Assembly (NCBI GenBank): GCA_036270655.1
Contig: DATBCD010000048.1
Coordinates: forward strand, 1 to 64,000
From: VBCK01 sp036270655
GTDB lineage: Bacteria > Pseudomonadota > Gammaproteobacteria > Burkholderiales > Burkholderiaceae_F
Direction of reading: 5' to 3'
DNA: 64,000 bases
The notes beneath the pieces are model-generated. The model made no database searches, was not told where the DNA came from, and was given only the letters and a program-made list of their open reading frames with translations. A program made the position numbers and the translations under genes. Shown in pieces: positions 51,241 to 60,246 of this stretch; within the stretch, counting starts at the first letter, position 1, and each line of letters opens with the position of its first letter.

Positions 51241-53958
51241 TCAGACAGCGCGCCCCGCGGGTTTCTTCTTGTCGGGTTTGACTGCGGTTTTACGTCTTAC
51301 CGCCTTTCGTGCTGCGGGTTTGGTTGCTGTCCCCGCACTTCGCGCGGTGCTCACGGCCGACTTGGCCGGTTTCTTGGCGGCGCGAACGGGCTTGGCAGGC
51401 GTTTGCGCTGTTTGCGCGGGCTGCTCCGGTGGCGCGCTGTCGGCCTGCTTGGCTGCACGAGGCGGTCGTGGCTCGAATTCGAACCCGGTCGTGCCGTCGG
51501 GTTTGCGCACCAGGCGCGCGGCGAACTTGCGGCGGGTCCGATTCGAAACGAAGTCGCGCAGCAGATCGGTGCGACCCTCGGCGAGCAGCTTGCGCATCTG
51601 CTCGGGCTGTATGGTCTGCTGCAGGATCACGCGGCCGGAACGAAAATCACAGGTCTTGCCGGGACCGACGGCGTTTTCGCACACGTAGGCCATCGGCAGC
51701 TCGAATACGCGCCCGCCGCATTTCGGGCACGTGCCCAGGGGCGTCTGCTCGCTGAAGTCGGGAGCCTGCGCCGACTCGTCGTCGGACCCATCGGCGTTGC
51801 CGAAATCGAACTCGAGCTTGAACTCGGGGGAGATCTTAAGCACGGCGGCAAAGGGCCGACCCATCTTGCTTCGGAAACCGGTCAACGGCCCGATCTTGCG
51901 ATCGCGCAGCAGTTGCTCGACTTCTTCGTATTCGAAAGTGCGGCTGGCCGGGTGCTTGGGCAGCGAAAAATCGCACTTGGTGCAGGCGAAGCGCCGGTAG
52001 TTCTCCTGAACGGTGCCGCCGCATTTCGGGCACGGGGTCTTCAGCGTCGCGTAGTCTCCCGGTACCGTGTCCGATTGATAGCTCTTGGCACGCTCGACGA
52101 TCTTGCGCGCGATCTGGGCGATCTCGCGCATGAACGTGGACCTTTTCAGGGCGCCGCGCTCCATCTGAGCCAGCTTATGCTCCCACTCCCCGGTCAGCTC
52201 CGGCGCCGTGAGCTCGTCGACCCCCAACCCGCGCAGCAGCGTGAGCAACTGGAACGCCTTGGCGGTCGGGTGCAGGTCGCGCCCGTCGCGCACCAGGTAC
52301 CGTTCGGTGATCAGCCCTTCGATGATCGCCGCGCGCGTGGCGGGCGTGCCCAGGCCCTTGCCGGCCATCGCCGCGCGCAGCTCCTCGTCGTCGACCAGCT
52401 TGCCGGCACCCTCCATCGCCGACAGCAGGGTCGCCTCCGTGTAACGCGCCGGGGGGCGCGTCTGCAGCGCGGCGGCCTCGATCGAGACCGTCTGGACCGT
52501 TTCGTCGGGCTTGACCGGCACCAGAGAGGTCTGTCCTTCCTGGGCTTCCCGCCCGTACACGCTCAGCCAGCCCGGCTCGACCAGGATGCGCCCGTCGGTC
52601 TTGAACGAGTGCTTTTTGACTTCGGTGATGCGCGTGGTGACCAGATACTCGGCCGCCGGGAAGAACACGGCCAGGAAGCGGCGCACCACCAGGTCGTACA
52701 GCTTCAGCTCGACTTCGTTCAGGTGGCCCGGCTCCTGCAACGTCGGCACGATGGCGAAGTGGTCGGAAATCTTCGAGTTGTCGAAAATTCTGCGGTTCGG
52801 TTTGACCCAGCCCTGATCGAGCACGCGTCGCGCGTGCGGAGCGAACGGCTGCAGCAACGGCGCGTCGACCCGGGTCCTGGCTTTCGCGCCTGCCTTGCCC
52901 CCGGCCAGCATCTGCATCGTCTTGGTGACCACAGCCAGGTAATCCTCGGGCAGCGCGCGCGAGTCGGTTCTCGGATAGGTCAGCACCTTGTGCCGCTCGT
53001 ACAGCGCCTGCGCCAGCGACAGCGTCGTCTTGGCCGAGAAGCCGAACCGCGAATTGGCCTCCCGCTGCAGCGAGGTCAGATCGAACAGCAGGGGCGACAG
53101 CTGCGTGCTCGGCTTGGACTCCTCGCTGACCTTGCCCGGCTGGCCGGCGCACGCAGCCACGATGTCCCGTGCCTGCCGCTCGTTCCACAGGCGCTCGGCG
53201 CGCGCCTCGGGATCGTCGTCGTTGCGCTTGAAGCCCGGATCGAACCAGCGTCCCTCGTAGGTGCCGGCTTCGCAGGCGAAGTTGGCCCGCACCTCCCAGT
53301 AATCGCGCGCGACGAACTTGCGGATCTGCTCCTCGCGTTCGACCACGATGGTCAGCGTCGGCGTCTGCACGCGGCCTACCGTCGTCAGGAAGAAGCCGCC
53401 GTCGCGGCTGTTGAACGCGGTCATCGCGCGGGTGCCGTTGATCCCGACCAGCCAGTCGGCTTCCGACCGGCAGCGCGCCGCATCCGCCAGCGGCTGCATC
53501 TGGCTGTCGCTGCGCAGCCCGGAGAAGGCCTCGCGAATCGACGCCGGCGTCATCGACTGCAGCCAGAGCCGGGAGATCGGCTGCCGCGCTTCGGCATGCT
53601 GGACGATGTAGCGGAAGATCAGTTCGCCTTCGCGACCCGCGTCACACGCGTTGATCAGCTGCCCGATGTCCTTGCGCTTGATCAGCTTCTCGAGCAGCTT
53701 CAGCCGGGTGTGGGATTTCTCGATCGGTCGCAGGTCGAAATGGGGCGGGATCACCGGCAGGTGCGCGAAGCTCCATTTTCCGCGTTTGACCTCGTACTCC
53801 TCGGGCTCGTGCAGCTCCAGCAGGTGGCCGACCGCGGACGACAGCACGTATTCGTCGTTCTCGAAATAGTCGGATGCCTTTTCAAAGCCGCCCAGCGCCC
53901 GCGCGATGTCGGCGGCCACCGAAGGCTTCTCGGCGATGATCAAGCTCTTTTTGGACAT
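51241..53958 (-). CDS. topB: DNA topoisomerase III with zinc fingers and basic tail
   Basis: A 905-residue type IA topoisomerase. The Toprim domain (1-150) has IIAEKPSVAADIA and CDAGREGELIFRYI. The active-site tyrosine is Y328 in LTYPRTDSRAL, and the core includes LFDLTSLQREANSRFGFSAKTTL and GKGLGTPATRAAIIEGLI. Two C4 zinc ribbons follow (CPKCGG...CTKC and CPKCGG...C). The last 90 residues are Lys/Ala/Pro-rich like histone H1 and probably bind DNA. The enzyme resolves single-stranded decatenation and recombination intermediates. The tail appears truncated by a stop (see 51142-51240). The gene precedes smg and dprA on the reverse strand, as is usual in Burkholderiales. Confidence 0.95.
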   Translation of the reverse strand: MSKKSLIIAEKPSVAADIARALGGFEKASDYFENDEYVLSSAVGHLLELHEPEEYEVKRGKWSFAHLPVIPPHFDLRPIEKSHTRLKLLEKLIKRKDIGQLINACDAGREGELIFRYIVQHAEARQPISRLWLQSMTPASIREAFSGLRSDSQMQPLADAARCRSEADWLVGINGTRAMTAFNSRDGGFFLTTVGRVQTPTLTIVVEREEQIRKFVARDYWEVRANFACEAGTYEGRWFDPGFKRNDDDPEARAERLWNERQARDIVAACAGQPGKVSEESKPSTQLSPLLFDLTSLQREANSRFGFSAKTTLSLAQALYERHKVLTYPRTDSRALPEDYLAVVTKTMQMLAGGKAGAKARTRVDAPLLQPFAPHARRVLDQGWVKPNRRIFDNSKISDHFAIVPTLQEPGHLNEVELKLYDLVVRRFLAVFFPAAEYLVTTRITEVKKHSFKTDGRILVEPGWLSVYGREAQEGQTSLVPVKPDETVQTVSIEAAALQTRPPARYTEATLLSAMEGAGKLVDDEELRAAMAGKGLGTPATRAAIIEGLITERYLVRDGRDLHPTAKAFQLLTLLRGLGVDELTAPELTGEWEHKLAQMERGALKRSTFMREIAQIARKIVERAKSYQSDTVPGDYATLKTPCPKCGGTVQENYRRFACTKCDFSLPKHPASRTFEYEEVEQLLRDRKIGPLTGFRSKMGRPFAAVLKISPEFKLEFDFGNADGSDDESAQAPDFSEQTPLGTCPKCGGRVFELPMAYVCENAVGPGKTCDFRSGRVILQQTIQPEQMRKLLAEGRTDLLRDFVSNRTRRKFAARLVRKPDGTTGFEFEPRPPRAAKQADSAPPEQPAQTAQTPAKPVRAAKKPAKSAVSTARSAGTATKPAARKAVRRKTAVKPDKKKPAGRAV

Positions 53959-54064
53959 TGGACCAGGAGGTGTCGAAGCGGCATCAAACCGGCGCCCCTT
54001 TTTCCAGGATAACCTACCAGCTTAAGGCAAGACGCCAGGGCCTGCGCGACGGCTGCCAGGAACC

Positions 54065-54523
54065 TCAATGCAGCGCCGGCCTCGGATCGTCGTCGAGCAG
54101 TTCCTGCAGCAGCAGCAGGTCGACATCGACCGACTGGCTCCACAGCACCATTAACACGATGATCTTCAGGCGCTCGAGCGTGATCGGCGTCTCGGCCAGC
54201 GCGGCGGCCCGCTCGATCACGATTTCGCGCTGCGTCGGGTTCAGCTGCCCGTCGCGATCGAGCGAAGCGATAAATCCGATCGCGGGGGCGCCGAGGCACG
54301 CGTACTCCTGGCTCGTGTAGACGCGAAACGTTCGCGGGTCGGCGTGTTGCGGCGCGCACGACGACAACGTGACGCTCGCCAGCCCATGCAACCAGACCAT
54401 CGCGTCGGCTATCTCGTCCTCTTCGAAGCCGGCGTCGGCAAGTCGTCGGGTCAGCGCGTCGAAGTCGGGACAGGCCGACAGCGCGCTGTAGTTCTCGTAG
54501 AGAAAGACCAGCACGTCAAACAT
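54065..54523 (-). CDS. smg: Smg family protein (DUF494)
   Basis: ATG 54523 gives 152 residues starting MFDVLVFLYENYSALSACPD, the family signature; GTG 54535 would add four residues. FEEDEIADAMVWLHGL, RVYTSQEYACLGAPAIGFI and LKIIVLMVLWSQSVDVDLL match the Smg/DUF494 family over its whole length. The position between dprA and topB is conserved in Proteobacteria. Biochemical function is not known. Confidence 0.93.
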   Translation of the reverse strand: MFDVLVFLYENYSALSACPDFDALTRRLADAGFEEDEIADAMVWLHGLASVTLSSCAPQHADPRTFRVYTSQEYACLGAPAIGFIASLDRDGQLNPTQREIVIERAAALAETPITLERLKIIVLMVLWSQSVDVDLLLLQELLDDDPRPALH

Positions 54524-54571
54524 GGGCCTCTCCACTGTAACGCAGCCGGCAGCGCCGGCGCAATAGGAAGT

Positions 54572-55669
54572 TCAATTGCGCCTCAACCGCTGGTAGCAGT
54601 TACCGGGCAGACGCTCAATATCTTGTGTCAACTCGAGCTCCAGCAGTCGCGCCGACAGCAGGCCCGGGGCAAGCCCGGTACGCCGCGCCAGCGTGTCCAG
54701 ATCGACCGGGTCATATCCGATCGCCTCCAGCAGCGTCGCGTCGGCCGGGCTGCCGGTCCCGGTCGCAGCCGCCGACCGCGCGGGAGAATGCGGCAAGTCG
54801 AACCCGAGCTCCTCGAGAACGTCCTGCGCCGACTCGACCAGGCGTGCGCCGTCGCGGATCAGCCGGTGGCAACCGCGCGCCACGGGCGAATGAATCGAAC
54901 CGGGGATCGCCATCACCTCGCGGCCGAGCTCGGCGGCCAGGCGCGCCGTGATCAGCGAGCCCGAGTGCAGCGCGGCCTCCACCACCAGAACACCGCGGGC
55001 CGCCGCGGCGATCAGTCGGTTGCGACGCGGAAAATTGTGCGGGACGGCCGGCGTGCCGAGCGGATATTCGGACACCAGCAAGCCGCTCTGCCCGATGCGG
55101 TCGGCCAGCGCGCGGTTGGACGCCGGGTAGACGATGTCGGCGCCGGTGCCGAGCACCGCGATCGTCGCCGCCTCGCAGGCGAGCGCGCCGCGGTGCGCTG
55201 CAGCGTCGATGCCGCGCGCCAGGCCGCTCACGATCGTCAAGCCCCACTGCGCAAGGTATGCCGCGAAGGCTTCGGCGTTGGCCTCGCCTTGCCGCGTGGC
55301 GCTGCGGCTGCCGACGATCGCCAGCGCGGGGCGGGCGAGCAGCTCGCGCCGGCCCTGCAGATAGAGCAGGGGCGGCGGATCGGTCAGCTCCAGCAGCGGC
55401 GGCGGGTAGTCCGCATCGGCCAGCGTGATCAACGACCGCGAGGGATCCGAGCGCAGCCACGCCAGCGCGCGACCCGTCGCGTCGACGGGTTCCGGCGCCA
55501 GCAACGCCCTGGCCGCCGCCTCGCCGGCCACCCGGGCCAGGGCGGCCTGGCCTGCCTCGAAGATCGCGCCGGGAAGTCCGAAGGCCGACAGCAGGTCGCG
55601 CGCGGCTCGCGGGGCCACGCCCTCGGTCAGCGACAGGCGCAGCCAGGCGCGCTGCTCGGCTTCGTCCAT
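54572..55669 (-). CDS. dprA: DNA-processing protein A
   Basis: A 365-residue DprA: a SAM-like N-terminal region (WLRLSLTEGVAPRAARDLL), the Rossmann-type core with AIVGSRSATRQG, SGLARGIDAAAHRGAL, VLGTGADIVYP, PHNFPRRNRLIAAAARGVLVVEAAL and GREVMAIPG, and a winged-helix domain at the end (AIGYDPVDLDTLARRTGL). It loads RecA onto incoming single-stranded DNA during natural transformation. No other competence gene is in the window, although T4P-like genes lie 20 kb away. Confidence 0.95.
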   Translation of the reverse strand: MDEAEQRAWLRLSLTEGVAPRAARDLLSAFGLPGAIFEAGQAALARVAGEAAARALLAPEPVDATGRALAWLRSDPSRSLITLADADYPPPLLELTDPPPLLYLQGRRELLARPALAIVGSRSATRQGEANAEAFAAYLAQWGLTIVSGLARGIDAAAHRGALACEAATIAVLGTGADIVYPASNRALADRIGQSGLLVSEYPLGTPAVPHNFPRRNRLIAAAARGVLVVEAALHSGSLITARLAAELGREVMAIPGSIHSPVARGCHRLIRDGARLVESAQDVLEELGFDLPHSPARSAAATGTGSPADATLLEAIGYDPVDLDTLARRTGLAPGLLSARLLELELTQDIERLPGNCYQRLRRN

Positions 55670-55723
55670 GACGCCGCACGCGCGGGCGGGCAGGGCCTGC
55701 CGGACAGGCGCGACCGCGCGGCG

Positions 55724-57058
55724 TCAATGAGCGGCTGCGACCGGAATCGGAGACGATGGGGCGGAAGACGGCGGACCGGAAGAAACGTTAGCCGGCAGCT
55801 GGTCGGGCAGGCTGAAGCGGTCGCCGACCTTGATCGGACCGACCGCGGTCATTACCAGCGCGTAGGAGATGTCGTCGAACACCCGGAATACGAACATCTG
55901 TCCGATGCGCTCGTCCGGCAGCTTGATGAACTCGCTGCTGGGGGTCGTGATGTCGCGCACCGTCTTGCCCGTGCGGTTCACCGCCAGCACGGCACCGATG
56001 TCCAGTCCGTCGCGCGCGCCCCGGTCCAGCGTCACGATGCTCTGGGCGCCGACGTCGTCGAGCCCCCCATAAACCGAGATCAGCTGGCCCTCGACCGGGC
56101 GCACCGGCCGATGCGGCCCATACGTGATCAGCGGCTCGTGCTCGATCGGCATCAGGCGGTCCTCGACCCCGATCTCGCGGCGGCTGTCGGTGATTTTCAG
56201 CGTCGTGATCTCGCCGCGGCGGACCACCCGCGCGCTGCCCAGGAAGAAGGCCTCGTAGGCGATCGGCCTTTTATGGTCGTAATCGTCCGGCTCGAACAGC
56301 GGCCGCGCCGGCCGCAGCACGTGAAAGTCGGCCAGCGACTGGTCGTCGATGCCGCGCGCGTAGGCCTGGTCGCCGCGGCCCAGATAGACGCGGTCCTCGG
56401 GGGTGGCGACGATGCGCGGGTACTTGGCGAGGTCGTGGGCCGACACGATCATCGGCTGCGATAAGAACGGCTCGATCAGCCGGTTCGGGATGCTCGGGAT
56501 CGGCTCCAGACTGACGTCTCCCAGGTCACGCACGCGCGGCTCCAGTTTGTCCACGGGCAGTGGCGGCGGAGCCGGGGGCGCAGGTGCGGCGGCGGGCGCG
56601 GCGGCAGGCGCGACCGTGCCTTCGGTGCCGGCCAGCCTCAGCACGGCCCGTCCTTCGGGCGTCCTGACCAGCACCAGCGCCTGGCCCGGGTAGATCAAAT
56701 GAGGATTCGATATCTGCTGGCGGTTCATGCCCCACAGTTCCGGCCAGCGCCAGGGCGATTTCAGGTACAGAACCGAAATGGCCCACAACGTGTCGCCCTT
56801 TTTGATCGTGTATCGCTCCGGCGCACCAGGCGCCAGCTCGGACAGGGGAACGCCGGCCGTTGCTGTCTTCTCGGCGGTCTGTCGCTGCTCTTCCGTGACC
56901 GGGAAGCGGTGCGTGCCCGCTTGCTGGCTCCACGCCGGGGCGACGCGCGAGACAATCAGCACTGAGAAAATCAGCCATGCGAGCAGCCATCGCCTGTCGA
57001 ACGCCGCCGCCGGATCGGGGCGGCCGCGTGCGGGCGCGAAAACCGGAAAGTTCGTCAT
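55724..57058 (-). CDS. LysM peptidoglycan-binding protein
   Basis: A 444-residue exported protein: membrane/signal segment (WLLAWLIFSVLIVSRVAPAWS), then one LysM domain at about residues 80-135 (YTIKKGDTLWAISVLYLKSPWRWPELWGMN, LIYPGQALVLV). An Ala/Pro linker and a long C-terminal region of unknown fold follow (RVYLGRGDQAYARG, PIAYEAFFLGSARVVRRGEITTLKI, RDGLDIGAVLAV). This combination stands next to dprA and def in many betaproteobacteria. The role is probably in cell-wall maintenance. A palindromic repeat lies 41 bases upstream of its start. Confidence 0.9.
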   Translation of the reverse strand: MTNFPVFAPARGRPDPAAAFDRRWLLAWLIFSVLIVSRVAPAWSQQAGTHRFPVTEEQRQTAEKTATAGVPLSELAPGAPERYTIKKGDTLWAISVLYLKSPWRWPELWGMNRQQISNPHLIYPGQALVLVRTPEGRAVLRLAGTEGTVAPAAAPAAAPAPPAPPPLPVDKLEPRVRDLGDVSLEPIPSIPNRLIEPFLSQPMIVSAHDLAKYPRIVATPEDRVYLGRGDQAYARGIDDQSLADFHVLRPARPLFEPDDYDHKRPIAYEAFFLGSARVVRRGEITTLKITDSRREIGVEDRLMPIEHEPLITYGPHRPVRPVEGQLISVYGGLDDVGAQSIVTLDRGARDGLDIGAVLAVNRTGKTVRDITTPSSEFIKLPDERIGQMFVFRVFDDISYALVMTAVGPIKVGDRFSLPDQLPANVSSGPPSSAPSSPIPVAAAH

Positions 57059-57098
57059 GCTTCAGGGCCTCGAGTCGCTGATTGCACAGCCGTCATTG

Positions 57099-57137
57099 CC
57101 CTGTCCCGCCTGCGGGACAGGGGCCGGGGATGAGGTT
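57099..57137. repeat. Palindromic intergenic repeat in the LysM/def divergent region
   Basis: An 11-bp perfect stem (CCCTGTCCCGC and GCGGGACAGGG with a CT loop, 57099-57122) is followed by GCCGGGGATGAGG. On the minus strand this is CCTCATCCCCGGCCCCTGTC, the same order as the copy at 42361. It lies between the divergent LysM and def genes and would be in the 5' leader of the LysM mRNA. Confidence 0.8.
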
Positions 57138-57303
57138 CGCCAAAGCTTAAAATTCTCCGCCCAAACCCTTGATATCGCAACGGATCCAGCCGGATGGCTG
57201 CCTACCGGCCGGACGTGATCAGGTGCCAGTATCGCCCTACGGGCGCGCGCGAAACGATGAAAAAGACGGCAATCGCCACAATATTCCGGGTCGGAGACCT
57301 GCT

Positions 57304-57810
57304 TTGAGCCAGCTCGCGATACTCGAATACCCGGACCCGCGCCTGAAGCGGGTGGCACGGCCCGTGACCGTCTTCGACGAGCGCCTGCGCAAGCTGATCG
57401 CCGACATGGCAGACACGATGTACGCGGCTCCGGGCGTTGGTCTGGCCGCGACCCAGGTCGACGTGCACGAGCGGATCATCGTGATCGACGTGTCGGAGGC
57501 CAAGGACACGCTGCACGTGTTCGTGAACCCCGAGGTGTTGTGGGCGTCCGAGGAGACGGCGCTGTGCGAGGAGGGCTGCCTGTCGGTGCCCGGCGTCTAT
57601 GACATGGTGCGCCGGCCCGCTCGAGTGCGAGTGCGCGCGATGGACGGGCACGGCCAGCCGTTCGAGCTCGATTGCGAAGGCACGCTGGCGGTGTGCGTCC
57701 AGCATGAGATGGATCATCTGGAGGGTCGCGTCTTCGTCGAGTACCTGTCGCCGCTGAAGCAGACCCGGATCCGCACGCGGATGCGCAAACGGCACGCCCG
57801 CAGAGCCTAG
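57304..57810 (+). CDS. def: Peptide deformylase
   Basis: TTG 57304 gives 168 residues, the normal length. It is preferred because GGAG lies eight bases upstream and the protein then starts SQLAILEYPDPRLKRVA, as in the family. The three metal-site motifs are intact: GVGLAATQ, EEGCLSVPG (Cys ligand) and QHEMDHLEG (two His ligands and catalytic Glu). It removes the formyl group from nascent proteins. The frame is open upstream to 57169 but that part is not conserved. fmt follows 49 bases later. Confidence 0.95.
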   Translation: MSQLAILEYPDPRLKRVARPVTVFDERLRKLIADMADTMYAAPGVGLAATQVDVHERIIVIDVSEAKDTLHVFVNPEVLWASEETALCEEGCLSVPGVYDMVRRPARVRVRAMDGHGQPFELDCEGTLAVCVQHEMDHLEGRVFVEYLSPLKQTRIRTRMRKRHARRA

Positions 57811-57859
57811 CCCGCGTTTGCGGCCCGCTTTTCTTTCCTCGCTGCATTGCTGCGCACCG

Positions 57860-58867
57860 ATGCGACTGGCCTTCGCCGGCACTCCCCGCTTCGCCGCGGT
57901 CGCCCTGGCCGCGATCCTGGATGCCGGTCATACGGTCCCGCTGGTGCTGACGCAGCCGGACCGGCCAGCCGGGCGGGGACTGAAGCGGCGTGCCAGCGCG
58001 GTCAGCGAACTGGCCAGCTCGCGGGGGCTGACGCTGCTGTCGCCGCGCTCGCTGCGCGAAGGCCCGGACGCGCTCGAAGTCCTGGACCGCCTGCGCCTGG
58101 CCGAGCCCGATCTGCTGCTGGTGGCCGCATACGGACTGATCCTGCCGCAGGCCGTTCTCGATATTCCGCGCGGCATCGAAGGGCGCAGCGGCGTGGCGCG
58201 TGCGATCAACATCCACGCCTCGCTGCTGCCCCGGTGGCGCGGCGCCGCACCGGTGGCCCGCGCGATAGAGGCCGGCGATCGCGTCACCGGAATCACGCTG
58301 ATGCAGATGGATGCCGGACTGGATACCGGTGCGATTGTCTGCTCGGAGCCGGCGCCGATCGAAGCAGGCGACACGACTGGAACCACCACGGAGCGGTTGG
58401 CGCGGCTGGGCGCGCGGCTGGTCGTGTCCTGGCTGGCCGAGGCGCCAGCGGGCCGCTGGATGGCGGTGCCGCAGCCGCCCGAGGGTGTCAGCTATGCGCA
58501 CAAGATCTCCAGGCGCGAGGCGTGGCTCGACTTTCGCGAGCCGGCCGCGGTGCTGGCGCGACGGGTGCGCGCGTTCGACCCGGAGCCGGGCGCGAGCGGC
58601 GCCGTGGACGGCACCATCGTGAAGATCTGGTCGGCCGAAGCCGCGAATGAGGCGAACGCGGACGGGCCCGCGGGTGCGGCGGCAGGCACCGTGATCTCGG
58701 CTTGCCCCGACGGCATTCGCGTTGCCTGCGGCGACGGGGTGCTGGTGATCCGCGAGCTGCAGCGAGCGGGCGGCCGCCGCCTGCGCGCGCGCGAGTTCCT
58801 GCAGGGAACGCCGCTTCCGGCAGGAACGCGCTGGCAGGTGCCAGCGATACCGGATCGACCGAATTGA
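57860..58867 (+). CDS. fmt: Methionyl-tRNA formyltransferase
   Basis: ATG 57860 gives 335 residues starting MRLAFAGTPRFAAVALAAIL. The formyltransferase domain has LPQAVLDIPR, the catalytic region NIHASLLPRWRGAAPVARAI (His with the downstream Asp in MQMDAGLDTGAI), and the C-terminal tRNA-binding domain (ISRREAWLDFREPAAVLARRVRAF). The usual HGSLLP motif reads HASLLP here. It formylates initiator Met-tRNA. The stop overlaps the rsmB start (TTGA). Confidence 0.95.
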   Translation: MRLAFAGTPRFAAVALAAILDAGHTVPLVLTQPDRPAGRGLKRRASAVSELASSRGLTLLSPRSLREGPDALEVLDRLRLAEPDLLLVAAYGLILPQAVLDIPRGIEGRSGVARAINIHASLLPRWRGAAPVARAIEAGDRVTGITLMQMDAGLDTGAIVCSEPAPIEAGDTTGTTTERLARLGARLVVSWLAEAPAGRWMAVPQPPEGVSYAHKISRREAWLDFREPAAVLARRVRAFDPEPGASGAVDGTIVKIWSAEAANEANADGPAGAAAGTVISACPDGIRVACGDGVLVIRELQRAGGRRLRAREFLQGTPLPAGTRWQVPAIPDRPN

Positions 58868-60213
58868 GGCCGGCGGTTGCCACCGGCGCCCCGCTGGCCG
58901 ACGTCCTTCGCGCGGCCGCTGCGGTCTGGGTGAGCGTGTGCGGCGGGCGCTCGCTCGGTCGCGCACTGCAGGATCAGGCGGCGCGCGACGGTGGCTCGAT
59001 GGCGATCCAGGCGGCCGTGCGCGACGTCTGTCACGGCGCGCTCAGACACCGCGCTCTGATCGAGGCGCTGCTGCAGCGCCTGATCCCGCGCCCGCCGGCG
59101 CCACAGGTCGGCGCACTGCTGGCCGTGGCGCTGTCACAGCTGCTCGACAGCGCCTACAGCGACTACGCGCTGGTCGATCAGGCGGTCGAAGCGGCGCGCT
59201 CCGACCCGCGACTGCGCGGCGCGCCCGGGTTCGTAAACGCGGTGTTGCGCTCGTTTCTGCGGCGGCGCGCGACCCTCGTGCCGCAGCTGTTGCTGGACGA
59301 TGCAACGCGGCTGAACGTGCCGCGCTGGTGGCTGCAACGCGTGCGGCGCGACCACCCGCAGCGATGGGAACCGGCGTTGGCCTGTGCGGCCCGTCCGCCA
59401 GCCCTGGTGCTGCGCGTGAACCGGCGCCGCATCGATGTCGACGCCTACCTGGCCCTGCTGGATCGCGAAGGCGTCGAGGCAAGCCGCGTCGGTCCGCACG
59501 CGGTGCGGCTGCATCGACCGCGGCCGGTCGAGCGGATTGCGGGTTTCATCGAGGGACTGGTCTCGATTCAGGACGCCGGCGCGCAGCTGGCGGCGCCCTG
59601 GCTGCAAGCGGGCGATAACATGCGGGTGCTTGATGCCTGTGCGGCCCCGGGCGGCAAGACGGGTCACCTGGCGGAGCTGTCGGGGGCGCTGATCGATGCG
59701 GTAGAAATCGATCAGGGGCGGGCCCGGCTGATCGGCGACAACCTGCGCCGTCTCGGCCTGGCCGGCCCGCGCCTGCGCGTTCTGACCGCCGACGCGCGCG
59801 ATACGGCTTCGTTCTGGGACGGCCGCCCCTACGAACGCATCCTGCTCGATGCGCCCTGTACGGGCTCCGGCGTGGTCCGGCGCCACCCGGACATCCCATG
59901 GGTGCGTCGCGAGGCCGATGTTGCGCAATTAGCAACGATTCAGGCCGGTTTGCTCGACGCTTTGTGGCCGCTGCTGGCACCGGCTGGTAGATTGCTTTAC
60001 GTGGTCTGTTCAGTTTTTCGCGAGGAGGCGGACCAGCAGGCGGACTCGTTTCTCGAACGCCAACCGGACGCTCGCCTGACCGTGCTGCCGGGTACACAAC
60101 AAGGTTCCGTGCAGCTGCTTGCTTCCGGCGCCGATCCCGTTGAGCCTGGTCAGAATGTCGGCCTGCCGACCGAACATGACGGCTTTTTCTTTGCGCTGTT
60201 CGAGAAGATCTAG
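58864..60213 (+). CDS. rsmB: 16S rRNA (cytosine-967-C5)-methyltransferase
   Basis: TTG 58864 overlaps the fmt stop and gives 449 residues, the normal RsmB size; the longer frame to 58702 runs through fmt and is rejected. The N-terminal NusB-like RNA-binding domain (about 20-150) shows GGSMAIQAAVRDVCHGALR and FVNAVLRSFLRR. The Rossmann methyltransferase has VLDACAAPGGKTGHLAEL (AdoMet), LLDAPCTGSGVVRRHPDI and VVCSVFREE, with the two cysteines of the m5C mechanism. It modifies C967 of 16S rRNA. Confidence 0.95.
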   Translation: MRPAVATGAPLADVLRAAAAVWVSVCGGRSLGRALQDQAARDGGSMAIQAAVRDVCHGALRHRALIEALLQRLIPRPPAPQVGALLAVALSQLLDSAYSDYALVDQAVEAARSDPRLRGAPGFVNAVLRSFLRRRATLVPQLLLDDATRLNVPRWWLQRVRRDHPQRWEPALACAARPPALVLRVNRRRIDVDAYLALLDREGVEASRVGPHAVRLHRPRPVERIAGFIEGLVSIQDAGAQLAAPWLQAGDNMRVLDACAAPGGKTGHLAELSGALIDAVEIDQGRARLIGDNLRRLGLAGPRLRVLTADARDTASFWDGRPYERILLDAPCTGSGVVRRHPDIPWVRREADVAQLATIQAGLLDALWPLLAPAGRLLYVVCSVFREEADQQADSFLERQPDARLTVLPGTQQGSVQLLASGADPVEPGQNVGLPTEHDGFFFALFEKI

Positions 60214-60246
60214 CTCCAACGAATCTCCGACTCGGGAAACTGGGCC

